NCBI GenBank assembly: GCA_016124635.1
Contig: WGNJ01000017.1
Coordinates: 62,001-126,000 of the forward strand
DNA from: Alphaproteobacteria bacterium
GTDB taxonomy: Bacteria > Pseudomonadota > Alphaproteobacteria > Micropepsales > Micropepsaceae
DNA: 64,000 nt
Reading direction: 5' to 3'
Each line of letters begins with the position of its first letter. Within the stretch, counting starts at the first letter, position 1. The notes beneath the pieces were generated by a model. The model made no database searches, was not told the origin of the DNA, and saw nothing but the letters and a program-made list of their open reading frames with translations. This document shows positions 18,079-27,119 of this stretch, one piece after another. The translations under genes were made by a program, and so were the position numbers.

Positions 18079-20373
18079 ATGACCGAGAACCGCCGGCTGC
18101 TGCTCGTCGCAGCGGCAGTGTTCATTGTTTTCGCCATTCCTGTGGTCGGCTATCTGCTCAGCGGCAAAGGCCCGACGGTGCCGCGTGATGTGATGGAAGC
18201 AGCCGGCATGCCGCCGCAATCCAGTGGTGTTGGTACGGGTCCGCGCCAGGTGAACCAGGCACGGCTTTTTCACGCGACTGAGGTGGATGGTGCGCGGATC
18301 GTGGCGGCCGACTCTGAGCCCGGCAATTGGCTAGCGCACGGACGAACCTATAGCGGCCAGCGCTACTCACCTCTCGACAAGATCAATGCGGGCAACGTGA
18401 AAGATCTGGGGCTTGCGTGGTCCTACGATACCGACACCGTGCGCGGACTCGAGTCGACGCCGATCGTCGTGGATGGCGTTATGTTCGCGACGGGTTCGTG
18501 GAGCGTCGTGTATGCGCTCGACGCCAAGACCGGCGAAGAACTCTGGAAATACGATCCGGAAGTTCCCGGCGAATGGGGCCGCAAGCCCTGCTGCGACGTC
18601 GTCAATCGAGGCGTTGCAGTGTGGAAAGGCCGCGTCTACGTCGGAACGCTCGACGGACGCCTGGTCGCGCTCGATGCGAAGACTGGCAAGCCCGTCTGGG
18701 ACATCAACACCATCGATAGAACGAAGCCCTACTCGATCACCGGCGCGCCGATCGTCGTCAAAGGTAAAGTGATCATCGGAAATGGCGGCGCTGAGTATGG
18801 GGTTCGCGGCTACGTCACCGCGTACGACGCCGATACGGGACGGCAGCTGTGGCGCTTCTATACGGTGCCCGGCGATCCGCGCGCACCCGTCGAAAATCCG
18901 GAGCTCAAGGAGGCGATGGCGACATGGAAGGACGATCCGCGCGCGCCATACCGCTATTGGGAAGTGGGTGGGGGCGGAACCGTCTGGGATTCCTTCTCCT
19001 ATGACCCCGATCTCGATCTCATCTACTTCGGTACGGGCAATGCGACGGCATGGAACAGAGCCGTGCGATCGCCTGGCGGCGGCGACAACCTGTTCACCGC
19101 GTCGATCATGGCGGTCAAAGCCGACACCGGCGAGGTGGCGTGGCACTTCCAAACGACGGCGAGCGACAACTGGGATTTCGATGCCGATCAAGATCTGACG
19201 CTGGCCGACGTTGAGGTGAACGGCCAGCCGCGGAAGGTGGTGATCCAGGCCAACAAGAACGGCTTCTTGTACGTCCTTGACCGTCAAACGGGCGAGTTCT
19301 TGTCAGGGACCGCCTTCGTGCCGGTCAATTGGGCATCCGGACTCGACGCAAAGGGGCGCGCCATCGAAAACTCGAGCGCGCTCTATGCGAACAGGCTCGC
19401 TCTCGTCATGCCGGCGCCCGCGGGCGGTCACAACTGGCAGCCGGTCTCATACAATCCTGACACCAAGATCCTCTACATCCCCGCCCAGGACTCTGCCCAG
19501 CCGTTCGTCGGATCGCGCAGCACGGATATCAAGCTCGGCGGCTGGAATACCGGTGTCGACTTCGGTGCGATCGCAAAAGTGGCTGAGTCCGCCGCCGCCG
19601 CCGGCCAGGCTCCACCGCCGCGCGTGGGAGAGCTTCTTGCTTGGGACGTCGTCAACAAGAAGGAACTGTGGCGGGTCAAACATCCGACGTTCTGGAACGG
19701 TGGCACGTTGGTGACCGCAGGCAACGTGGTCTTCCAAGGCCTTGGCGACGGCACGTTCAACGCGTGGAGTGCCGACAAGGGCGACAAGCTGTGGAGCTTC
19801 AACGCTCACACCGGCATCATTGCGCCGCCGATGACTTATACGGTGGACGGCGAGCAATACGTGGTCGTTTCGGCCGGGTGGGGCGGCGCCCAGGTGTCGT
19901 TCGGGCCCGACCCGGCGGCGCCGATTTCGCAATACGGCAATAACGGAAAGATCTTAGCCTTCAAGATCGGCGCCAACACGCCGTTCAATCTGCCGAAGAT
20001 CGAGCCGCCGGCGATGGTGCAGCCGCCAGCCGACACCGCGTCGGCGGACCTGATTGCGCACGGTAATCAAGTGTTCCATCGCAACTGCGCGGTCTGTCAC
20101 GGCTTCTTGACGATGAGCGGTGGCGTGCTGCCCGATCTCAAGGCATCGGCGCCGGAGATTCTGTCGCGCTACAAGGAGATCGTGCTGGGCGGCGAGCTCA
20201 AGGATCGCGGCATGGCATCGTTTGCTGATTTGCTGAAGCCGGAGGATGTCGACGCAATACACGCTTATATCGTCCACATGGCGAATATCGTGTACCGGCA
20301 GATCAATCACCTGCCCGAACCGGCGCCGGCCAAACCTGCGAAGCCGGCAAAGCCCAGACGACACGGACGCTGA
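18079..20373 (+). CDS. PQQ-dependent quinohemoprotein alcohol dehydrogenase (type II)
   Basis: 764-residue periplasmic PQQ dehydrogenase with a fused C-terminal cytochrome c. N-terminal membrane/signal segment (~6-27), eight-bladed propeller with tryptophan-docking repeats, the vicinal disulfide C171-C172, PQQ/metal-site region SDNWDFD with presumed catalytic D366 and an additional Asp at 368, and heme site C670-x-x-C673-H674. The extra Asp two residues after the catalytic one is the hallmark of lanthanide-using enzymes. A Pro/Ala/Lys tail ends the protein. It oxidises primary alcohols or aldehydes and passes electrons via heme c to the respiratory chain. No pqq genes lie in the window. Confidence 0.92.
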   Translation: MTENRRLLLVAAAVFIVFAIPVVGYLLSGKGPTVPRDVMEAAGMPPQSSGVGTGPRQVNQARLFHATEVDGARIVAADSEPGNWLAHGRTYSGQRYSPLDKINAGNVKDLGLAWSYDTDTVRGLESTPIVVDGVMFATGSWSVVYALDAKTGEELWKYDPEVPGEWGRKPCCDVVNRGVAVWKGRVYVGTLDGRLVALDAKTGKPVWDINTIDRTKPYSITGAPIVVKGKVIIGNGGAEYGVRGYVTAYDADTGRQLWRFYTVPGDPRAPVENPELKEAMATWKDDPRAPYRYWEVGGGGTVWDSFSYDPDLDLIYFGTGNATAWNRAVRSPGGGDNLFTASIMAVKADTGEVAWHFQTTASDNWDFDADQDLTLADVEVNGQPRKVVIQANKNGFLYVLDRQTGEFLSGTAFVPVNWASGLDAKGRAIENSSALYANRLALVMPAPAGGHNWQPVSYNPDTKILYIPAQDSAQPFVGSRSTDIKLGGWNTGVDFGAIAKVAESAAAAGQAPPPRVGELLAWDVVNKKELWRVKHPTFWNGGTLVTAGNVVFQGLGDGTFNAWSADKGDKLWSFNAHTGIIAPPMTYTVDGEQYVVVSAGWGGAQVSFGPDPAAPISQYGNNGKILAFKIGANTPFNLPKIEPPAMVQPPADTASADLIAHGNQVFHRNCAVCHGFLTMSGGVLPDLKASAPEILSRYKEIVLGGELKDRGMASFADLLKPEDVDAIHAYIVHMANIVYRQINHLPEPAPAKPAKPAKPRRHGR

Positions 20374-20393
20374 GACCATAGAATATTGGTCCG

Positions 20394-20415
20394 CCACGCG
20401 GCGCTTGCCGCGTGG
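20394..20415. terminator. Hairpin after the PQQ dehydrogenase gene
   Basis: CCACGCGGC-GCTT-GCCGCGTGG, a perfect 9-bp stem 20 bp past the stop. It lacks a T-run, so it may act as a terminator with Rho or as mRNA 3' protection. Confidence 0.6.
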
Positions 20416-20490
20416 TGCTGTGTGCGTTACCAACGCGGCCCTCGACGCATAGCGTAGGGGCAATTGGCGTTTTTGCGAAAGCATTCGACG

Positions 20491-21972
20491 ATGGCGAGCG
20501 AGAAGAGCAACCGGCCGGAAGCGCACATTCCGCGCGGCTTCCGCGATCGCATGGGCGCGGAACTCGCCGCCGAACGGCGCATGCTCGACGCCATTCGTTC
20601 GGTTTACGAGGCGTACGGCTTCGATGCGCTCGAAACGTCGGCGCTGGAATACGCGGACGCGCTCGGCAAGTTCTTGCCGGACCAGGACAGGCCGAACGAG
20701 GGCGTGTTTGCACTGCGCGACGATGACGAGCAGTGGCTGGCGATGCGCTACGATCTGACGGCGCCGCTGGCACGCTTCGTGGCCGAGAATTTCGACGTTC
20801 TGCCCAAGCCGTTTCGCCGCTATCAAGTCGGTCAGGTGTTTCGCAACGAGAAACCGGGGCCTGGGCGCTATCGCGAGTTCACCCAGTTCGATGCGGATAC
20901 GGTGGGGACCGCGAGCGTCTTTGCCGACGCCGAAGGTTACATGATGCTATGCGACGCCTTCGACAAGCTCGGACTTGCCGGTCAGTACGTCGTGAAGGTG
21001 AACAACCGCAAAGTTCTCAACGGCGTGCTGGAGTCGATCGGTCTGGCCAAAGGGGGCGATGCGCAACGCGGCGCCGTGCTGCGCGCTATCGACAAGCTCG
21101 ATCGTCTCGGGCCGCAGGGTGTGATGCAGTTGCTCGGCGCCGGGCGCAAGGACGAGTCCGGTGACTTCACAAAAGGTGCCGGGCTCAGCGAGGGCGCGAT
21201 CGCTCGTGTCATGGCTTTCACCGCGGTCAGTGCAACTGAACGCGGGCAGGTCGTGAAGAATCTCGAGACCCTCGTTGGAGACAGCGAAGAGGGCCAAAAG
21301 GGCATCGCGGAGCTACGAGAGATCGACGCGATTTTGCGGTCTGCCGGGTATGAAGACCAGCGCGTGCGGTTCGATCCGTCGATCGTACGCGGGCTCGCCT
21401 ATTACACAGGGCCTGTCGTCGAAGCTGAGCTGATTGGCGAGGTAACCAATGAGGACGGGCAGGTCGTGCGCTTCGGCTCTGTTGCGAGCGGCGGGCGGTA
21501 CGACGATCTCGTCACGCGTTTCAAGGGCGTCGAGGTGCCGGCGACCGGCGTCTCGATCGGCGTCAGCCGTTTGCTTGCGGCACTGATCGCGAAGGGATTG
21601 ATCTCCGGCAGCGATGCGCAAGGGCCTGTCGTCGTGCTGGTCATGGACCGCGAGGCCATGGGCAGTTATCTCGCGATGGTCCGCGAGTTGCGCGCTGCCG
21701 GTGTGCGCGCCGAAATCTATACCGGCACCTCAGGCATGAAGGCACAGCTCAAATATGCTGACAAGCGGCGCAGTCCCGCTGCGATCATTGAAGGCGGTGA
21801 CGAGCGCGCGAAGGGTGCGGTGACGATCAAGGACCTGGCTCTCGGCGCCGAGCACGCGAAGAACATCAAGGACCGCGAGCAATGGTCGAAGGGCGCCGAC
21901 GCGCAGGTTACCGTCGCGCGCGCCGAGTTGGTGTCGGCGGTGAAGCAGATTCTGTCACGTCACTCGTCATGA
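20491..21972 (+). CDS. hisS: Histidine--tRNA ligase
   Basis: 493-residue class II histidyl-tRNA synthetase, charging tRNA-His. Motif 2 region FRNEKPGPGRYREFTQFD (~127), the histidine signature VRGLAYYTGPVV (~303) and motif 3 (GVSIGVSRLL, ~355), followed by the anticodon-binding domain (~385-490). The ATG at 20491 (MASEKSNRP) matches relatives; a TTG at 20464 with AGGGG upstream would add nine residues. It opens the hisS-hisZ-hisG cluster with 4-bp overlaps between genes. Confidence 0.95.
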   Translation: MASEKSNRPEAHIPRGFRDRMGAELAAERRMLDAIRSVYEAYGFDALETSALEYADALGKFLPDQDRPNEGVFALRDDDEQWLAMRYDLTAPLARFVAENFDVLPKPFRRYQVGQVFRNEKPGPGRYREFTQFDADTVGTASVFADAEGYMMLCDAFDKLGLAGQYVVKVNNRKVLNGVLESIGLAKGGDAQRGAVLRAIDKLDRLGPQGVMQLLGAGRKDESGDFTKGAGLSEGAIARVMAFTAVSATERGQVVKNLETLVGDSEEGQKGIAELREIDAILRSAGYEDQRVRFDPSIVRGLAYYTGPVVEAELIGEVTNEDGQVVRFGSVASGGRYDDLVTRFKGVEVPATGVSIGVSRLLAALIAKGLISGSDAQGPVVVLVMDREAMGSYLAMVRELRAAGVRAEIYTGTSGMKAQLKYADKRRSPAAIIEGGDERAKGAVTIKDLALGAEHAKNIKDREQWSKGADAQVTVARAELVSAVKQILSRHSS

Positions 21973-23132
21973 ACATCGCGCCGCCCTATGATGCCGCCAC
22001 ATTGGCGGCGCTTGATCAGCAGACCAATGCGCTGCTCGAAGTGTTTGCCGCGAGCGGCGCCGAGCGCGTCGAGCCGGCTATCGTGCAACCAGCGGACGTC
22101 TTCCTCGATCGGTTGGGCGAGGAGCTGCGCCGGCGAACTTATGTCTTTGCGGGCACCGACGGCTCGGAACTCTGCTTGCGGCCCGATCTCACGATACCGA
22201 CCTGCCGTGCCTACCTCGCGCGCCATCCGCGTGCGGATCAGCCTGACAAGCTTTCCTATGCGGGCCCGGTATTTCGGGCCGATCGTCGGGCGCCCGACGC
22301 GCCGGACCAAACGTTGCAGGCCGGCGTCGAGAACATCGCCGCTACGAATGCCGCAGCCGCCGACGTCGAGACGCTGGTACTGACGCTCGATGCGCTGAAG
22401 CGCTCTGGCTTGGCCGATTGCGAGATTACGCTTGGCGATCTGTCCTTATTTGCGGCTCTTCTCGACGCGCTGAACGTGCCGCCGCATTGGGCGGCGCGCC
22501 TTAAGCGCAATGTCTGGCGCCCGTCCTTTACGGCTGAGCTGCTGAGGCGGCTAACCGGAGACGCAGGTCCGGCGAATGCGTTTCTTTCGCACATAGGGAC
22601 GTTGTCGCCGGACGATGCGCGCGCGGTACTGCAGGATGCGTTGACACTCGGCGGTATCGAGCCGCTCGGCACGCGGACGATGGAAGAGATAGCGGCGCGG
22701 TTCTTGGAGCAGGCGGCCGACGCGTCTGCGGCACGGTTGCCTCGCGCGACGGCGAGTGCAATCAGCGCTTTCTTGAACGTCAAAGCGCCGGTGCCGCAGG
22801 CGATGGATGCAATCCGAAAACTTTCGAGAGTAGGCGGCGTTTCGATCGACACCACCTTAAGCGCGCTCGAGCGGCGGTTGTCGCTAATCGAACGGCAGGG
22901 CGTTGATCTTTCTCGCGCGACCTTCGCAGCTCAGTTCGGCCGCAACATGGAATTCTACACCGCCTTTGTGTTCGAGTTCCGTACGCGCGACAGCGATGAG
23001 CCTGTCGCCGGCGGCGGCCGCTACGACACGTTGCTGCAAGCGTTGGGTGCGCCGCGGCCCACGCCAGCGGTAGGCTGTGCGATCTTTGGCGAGCGTCTCT
23101 TGGCGGCGCGCCGTGCCCAAGGTGCCGCATGA
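21969..23132 (+). CDS. hisZ: ATP phosphoribosyltransferase regulatory subunit HisZ
   Basis: 387-residue HisRS-like catalytic-core paralogue that has lost the anticodon domain. In known systems it forms an octamer with HisG and confers histidine feedback. LCLRPDLTIPTCRAYL (~63) and VAGGGRYDTLLQALG (~345) mark the class II fold. The ATG overlaps the hisS stop, and its own stop overlaps hisG, so the three proteins are made together. The start is set by the overlap; a longer reading lies inside hisS. Confidence 0.92.
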   Translation: MNIAPPYDAATLAALDQQTNALLEVFAASGAERVEPAIVQPADVFLDRLGEELRRRTYVFAGTDGSELCLRPDLTIPTCRAYLARHPRADQPDKLSYAGPVFRADRRAPDAPDQTLQAGVENIAATNAAAADVETLVLTLDALKRSGLADCEITLGDLSLFAALLDALNVPPHWAARLKRNVWRPSFTAELLRRLTGDAGPANAFLSHIGTLSPDDARAVLQDALTLGGIEPLGTRTMEEIAARFLEQAADASAARLPRATASAISAFLNVKAPVPQAMDAIRKLSRVGGVSIDTTLSALERRLSLIERQGVDLSRATFAAQFGRNMEFYTAFVFEFRTRDSDEPVAGGGRYDTLLQALGAPRPTPAVGCAIFGERLLAARRAQGAA

Positions 23133-24100
23133 GCGCACTCACCTTGGCGTTGCCATCAAAGGGACGTCTGCAAGAGCAGATGATCGGGTACCTTGCCGAC
23201 GCCGGCCTGCACGTGAGGCAGACGGCAGGTGCGCGCGGCTACGCGGCAACACTCTCCGGTGTCGACGGCGTCAATCTCGTGCTCTTGTCGGCAAGTGAAA
23301 TCGCTTCAGAATTAATCGCCGGGCGCGTGCATTTCGGTGTTACGGGCGAAGATTTGCTCGCAGAGGCGGGAGCGGGGACGGCGCGCGTCGAAACGATCGA
23401 GAGACTTGGTTTTGGCCGTGCCAATGTCGTCGTCGCGGTACCGCGCGCGTGGATCGACGTTGCGACCATGGCCGATCTCGACGACGTTGCCCACGACTTT
23501 CACGCGCGCCATCACCGGCGGCTGCGCGTCGCCACGAAATACCTCAACTTGGCACGTGATTTCTTCGGCAGTCACGGGATCGCCGATTATCGCGTCGTCG
23601 AAAGTCTTGGTGCGACCGAGGGCGCGCCTGCCGCGGGAACGGCCGAGGTCATCGTCGACATCACGACGACCGGAACGACGCTTGCGGCGAACCACCTAAA
23701 AGTTCTGGACGACGGTCTGATTCTTGAGAGCCAAGCGGTGTTGGCGGCAAGTTTTCGCGCGAATTGGACGAGTGCCACGAAGGAGGCCGCGCAGGGTTTG
23801 CTCGGGCGGATTTCGGCAAGGCAACTGGGCAAGACATCCTATGTCGTTCGCGCTCGGATTGATCGCCAAGCAGAGAAGGCAGTTGGGACGCTCGAAGGTT
23901 CGCTGGGCGTGCGCGTGCTGTCGCCTGGCGGCACTGGCGACGAAGTTTCGCTCCTGGTCCCGCGAGACAAGCTGAATGCGTTGGTCGCGGCCTTGCGCAG
24001 ATTCGGTGTCGGTGGTGCGGTTTCGACGCTGTCGACGGACTACGTCTTTCTGCCTGATGATCCGCTCTTTGCCACGTTGGCAACGCGCCTACCAAGCTGA
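23129..24100 (+). CDS. hisG: ATP phosphoribosyltransferase HisG
   Basis: 323-residue first enzyme of histidine biosynthesis (ATP + PRPP to phosphoribosyl-ATP). N-terminal LALPSKGRLQEQ, the periplasmic-binding-like domains, and the PRPP loop EVIVDITTTGTTLAAN (~172-186). The last ~90 residues (KTSYVVRARIDRQAEKAVG onwards) look like the C-terminal regulatory domain of the long HisG form, although the short form of about 210-230 residues is the usual partner of HisZ. Coupled to hisZ by ATGA. Confidence 0.94.
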   Translation: MSALTLALPSKGRLQEQMIGYLADAGLHVRQTAGARGYAATLSGVDGVNLVLLSASEIASELIAGRVHFGVTGEDLLAEAGAGTARVETIERLGFGRANVVVAVPRAWIDVATMADLDDVAHDFHARHHRRLRVATKYLNLARDFFGSHGIADYRVVESLGATEGAPAAGTAEVIVDITTTGTTLAANHLKVLDDGLILESQAVLAASFRANWTSATKEAAQGLLGRISARQLGKTSYVVRARIDRQAEKAVGTLEGSLGVRVLSPGGTGDEVSLLVPRDKLNALVAALRRFGVGGAVSTLSTDYVFLPDDPLFATLATRLPS

Positions 24101-24277
24101 TCCGAGCGAAATTGCCGGAACCGGCCCCGTTTTGCGAAGAGCTTACGGTCTCTAGAGAATAGCACTGGGGGAAGCCCGCCGGCGCGGCTCGCCTTCGTCA
24201 AAGTCGGCGGTTATGGTCGCTTATCGGTTGTTTAAGCGATTGCGGCGACGATTCCTCAGCTACGGACCCTAAGCTCC

Positions 24278-25633
24278 ATGACTGCGACCGCCGAACTCGA
24301 CGCGTTTCTGAGCGCAAATCCGGATATTGAGTTTGTCTACGTCATCCTGACTGATCCGGTCGGCGTTTCGCGCGGCAAGGGTTTGCGTCCGCATGAATTG
24401 AGGTCCGTGTTCGAAAATGGACGTGCGTTTCCTGCATCGATCTTTTCGCTGACGGTGCTTGGTGAAGACGTTGAGGAAGCCGGACTACTTTGGGATATCG
24501 GTGATCAGGACTGTTTCGCCTTTCCGATACCCGGAACGTTGAAGCGCTCACCGTGGCTTGAGAAATCTGCGCAACTCCTGCTTGGGTTTCGCGCCGATAG
24601 CGGGCCCGTGTCGGTTGCCGATCCGCGCCTGCGCCTTCAAACAATCTGCGACCGCATGAAGGGCGACGGGTTTCATCCCGTTCTTGCCGTCGAACTCGAA
24701 TTCTATTTGCTCGACAAAGATGCTGCACGCGATGGGCGCATTGTGCCGGCAACCGCGCCCGGCGGACTCTACAACGATCAGCCCCACGTCTATTCGATTC
24801 AGGAGCTCGACGACTATGCGCCCTTCCTGCGCGATCTTTATGCGGCGTGTGATGAACAGAAGCTGCCTGCCGAGAGCGTGATCTCCGAGTATGCGCCCGG
24901 TCAGATGGAGATTACGCTGACGCATCGCGCCGATGCGCTCAACGCCGTCGACGAAGCCATTCAGTACAAGCACTTGGTCAAAGGCATCGCCGAAGAGCAC
25001 GGCATGATCGCTTGCTTCATGGCGAAGCCATTTGCTGAAAGTGCTGGATCCGGCATGCATCTGCATGTCAGTTTGAATGACGCGAAAGGCAACAATCATT
25101 TCGCCAGCGACGATCCCGCAGGGAACGCGCTGTTACGCCACGCGGTCGGGGGGATGGCGCGCACGATCGACGATGCGATGGCAATCTTCGCACCGAATGC
25201 GAATTCGTACCGCCGTTTCCGCCGCAAGACCTATGCGCCCGTTGCACCGACGTGGGGCGTGAACAATCGGACGGTTTCGTTTCGCGTCCCGGCTGGGCCT
25301 CCGCAGACCCGCCATGTCGAGCATCGGATTTGCGGCGCCGATGCGAATCCCTATCTCGCGTCTGCCGCCGTGCTCGCCGGTATGCACCATGGCATCAAGA
25401 ACCAGATCGATCCCGGGCCGCCGGTGACCGGTAACGGCTACGACCGCAACGTCGACGCGCTGACCATCAATTGGTTCGACGCGCTCGATGCCTTCGAAGC
25501 GTCGACCTTCGTGCGCGACTACTTCGGGCCTGGCTTCGTGCGTGTCTTCTCGGCGATCAAACGCGCAGAGTGCGACCGGTTCTTCGCGCAGGTGACCGAC
25601 TTGGACTATCGCTGGAGTCTGCGCACCGCCTAG
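24278..25633 (+). CDS. Glutamine synthetase family protein (gamma-glutamylpolyamine synthetase-like)
   Basis: 451-residue GS-fold ATP-dependent ligase. Beta-Grasp part (~1-110) with FVYVILTDPVGVSRGKGL, catalytic GS domain with ELEFYLLD (~144), ESVISEYAPGQMEITL (~200-216), the ATP/metal segment AGSGMHLHVSL (~252) and VNNRTVSFRVP (~326). Length and divergence from GlnA fit PuuA-like or other gamma-glutamyl ligases acting on amines. It stands alone; the SDR behind it is convergent and overlaps by 4 bp. Real substrate unknown. Confidence 0.88.
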   Translation: MTATAELDAFLSANPDIEFVYVILTDPVGVSRGKGLRPHELRSVFENGRAFPASIFSLTVLGEDVEEAGLLWDIGDQDCFAFPIPGTLKRSPWLEKSAQLLLGFRADSGPVSVADPRLRLQTICDRMKGDGFHPVLAVELEFYLLDKDAARDGRIVPATAPGGLYNDQPHVYSIQELDDYAPFLRDLYAACDEQKLPAESVISEYAPGQMEITLTHRADALNAVDEAIQYKHLVKGIAEEHGMIACFMAKPFAESAGSGMHLHVSLNDAKGNNHFASDDPAGNALLRHAVGGMARTIDDAMAIFAPNANSYRRFRRKTYAPVAPTWGVNNRTVSFRVPAGPPQTRHVEHRICGADANPYLASAAVLAGMHHGIKNQIDPGPPVTGNGYDRNVDALTINWFDALDAFEASTFVRDYFGPGFVRVFSAIKRAECDRFFAQVTDLDYRWSLRTA

Positions 25634-26430
25634 GTTGGTCGCGCCGTCAGGCGCTCGAGTAGCCGCGGCGCAAATCGATTGATCAGATACGGCAGCCTGG
25701 CTTCGTTGCCAGGAAGAATGAATGCGGGGCCTTTGGGCAGCGCGCGGATAAGGGCGTCGGCAACGGCTTCGGGTTTCAATACGCCGCCCTTGAGCTCAGC
25801 CTTTAGAACGTCGGCTGGCTTGATCTTGTTCTCGGTCGCGAAGCCCGGCGTGTCGATCGACGGCGGACAGAGCACTGAGATGCGCATCGGCGACTTGGCG
25901 TATTCGGAGCGCAGTGAGGTCACGAGGCCGACGACAGCGTGTTTGCTCGCGGCGTAGGCGCTGTAGCCGAACATTCCGAAGAGGCCGAGAACGGAGGCCG
26001 TCGTCACCAGCCGCGTCGGCGCGGATTGTCCGGTCAGATGCGGGATGGCTGCCTTGAACACATTCACTGTGCCGATCAGGTGGCGGCGGAATTGATCTTC
26101 GAACACTTCGACATCTAGATCGGCGAAATAACCCGGATGCGCCGCGCCCGCGCAATTGACGACAATACCGGCTGGTCCGAGGGTGGCGACGCACGCGTCG
26201 AACGCGCGGTGCACATCCGCAGGTGACGTGACGTCGGCAGGCGTGGCCAGGATCTTGCCGTCGAGGGGCCGCAATGTAGCCTCCGCGCGCGTAAGCTTCT
26301 CATTGGATCGAGAAATGATGCCGATGCCAGCGACGCTCGGCGCCAGCGCCTTTGCTACCGAGAGGCCAGTTCCCTCAGAGGCGCCGAAGATGATCGCGGC
26401 GCGGCTCGAAAATTGCGACAATCCCGACAT
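25630..26430 (-). CDS. SDR family oxidoreductase, 3-ketodihydrosphingosine reductase-like
   Basis: 266-residue classical short-chain dehydrogenase. Cofactor loop GASEGTGL (~16), NCAGAA, catalytic Ser in TASVLGLFGMFGYSAYAASK with Tyr-x3-Lys. The segment LCPPSIDTPGFATENKIKP closely resembles the diagnostic YPPDTDTPGF-EN-KP stretch of eukaryotic 3-ketodihydrosphingosine reductase, and the LGLFG-YSA-SK core matches too. The C-terminus (PYLINRFAPRLLERL) is amphipathic and could associate with the membrane. Sphinganine-type lipid synthesis is a possibility; no serine palmitoyltransferase gene lies in the window. Confidence 0.85.
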   Translation of the reverse strand: MSGLSQFSSRAAIIFGASEGTGLSVAKALAPSVAGIGIISRSNEKLTRAEATLRPLDGKILATPADVTSPADVHRAFDACVATLGPAGIVVNCAGAAHPGYFADLDVEVFEDQFRRHLIGTVNVFKAAIPHLTGQSAPTRLVTTASVLGLFGMFGYSAYAASKHAVVGLVTSLRSEYAKSPMRISVLCPPSIDTPGFATENKIKPADVLKAELKGGVLKPEAVADALIRALPKGPAFILPGNEARLPYLINRFAPRLLERLTARPT

Positions 26431-26498
26431 ATCCGCATGATGACTTGATGGCCCCCTAAACGCTAGTGTTTGCTAGCGGTTTGCGTCAGGACACTCCA

Positions 26499-27008
26499 AT
26501 GCGCTGTTTGCTCGCCTCTGCCGGATTGCTTCTCTTCACCGCCTCCGTTGCGTCTGCTGAAGTGCCCGCGCCGCGGATCAGCAGTGTCACGGACATGGCG
26601 CAGCTCGAGACGCCGCTCCCCACGCCCTACGACAGCAGGGTGGACGCCGATGCTGCGGTGGCAGCGACAATCGCGCGAGCAAAGGCGAGCGGTAAGCGCG
26701 TGCTGATCGATCTCGGCGGGAACTGGTGCACTGACTGCCGCATCTTGGCGGCGGTGATGGAGCTGCCTGAACTCAAGGCGTTTGTCGCCGAACACTACGA
26801 AGTGGTTGAGATCGACGTCGGACGCATGAACAAAAACATGCAAATTCCGGCGCGCTACGGCGTGACGAAACTCGAAGGCGTGCCGACGGTCTTGATCGTC
26901 GAACCCGATGGTAAGTTGATCAACGCCACGAACGCCGCGGACCTTGCCGACGCGCGCTCAATGAACCCGCAAGGCATCGCCAACTGGCTGGCGCGCTGGG
27001 CGAAATAG
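26499..27008 (+). CDS. Secreted thioredoxin-fold protein
   Basis: 169 residues: signal peptide (~1-21, cleavage after SVASA), then a thioredoxin domain with the active-site motif WCTDC near residue 77 and cis-Pro segment EGVPTVLIVEPDGK (~127-140). The motif resembles DsbD C-terminal and Trx-7-like domains, so a periplasmic thiol-disulfide role is expected. The ATG at 26499 is preferred because it begins a clean signal peptide. Confidence 0.87.
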   Translation: MRCLLASAGLLLFTASVASAEVPAPRISSVTDMAQLETPLPTPYDSRVDADAAVAATIARAKASGKRVLIDLGGNWCTDCRILAAVMELPELKAFVAEHYEVVEIDVGRMNKNMQIPARYGVTKLEGVPTVLIVEPDGKLINATNAADLADARSMNPQGIANWLARWAK

Positions 27009-27119
27009 AACCGTTGCGTCCGCGCCACGGCGTATGAAAGACGAATCAGTGTTTACTGGTCGTTGGTGATTCGCGTCTATCGATCAAGGCGTTGAAACTC
27101 GACTTGACCGGAGTAGCCG

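Noticed and set aside
24105..24277. Possible terminator after hisG (GCCGGAACCGGC then CCCCGTTTT)
   Set aside because: The stem is only 4-5 bp with a minimal loop; too weak to list as a feature.
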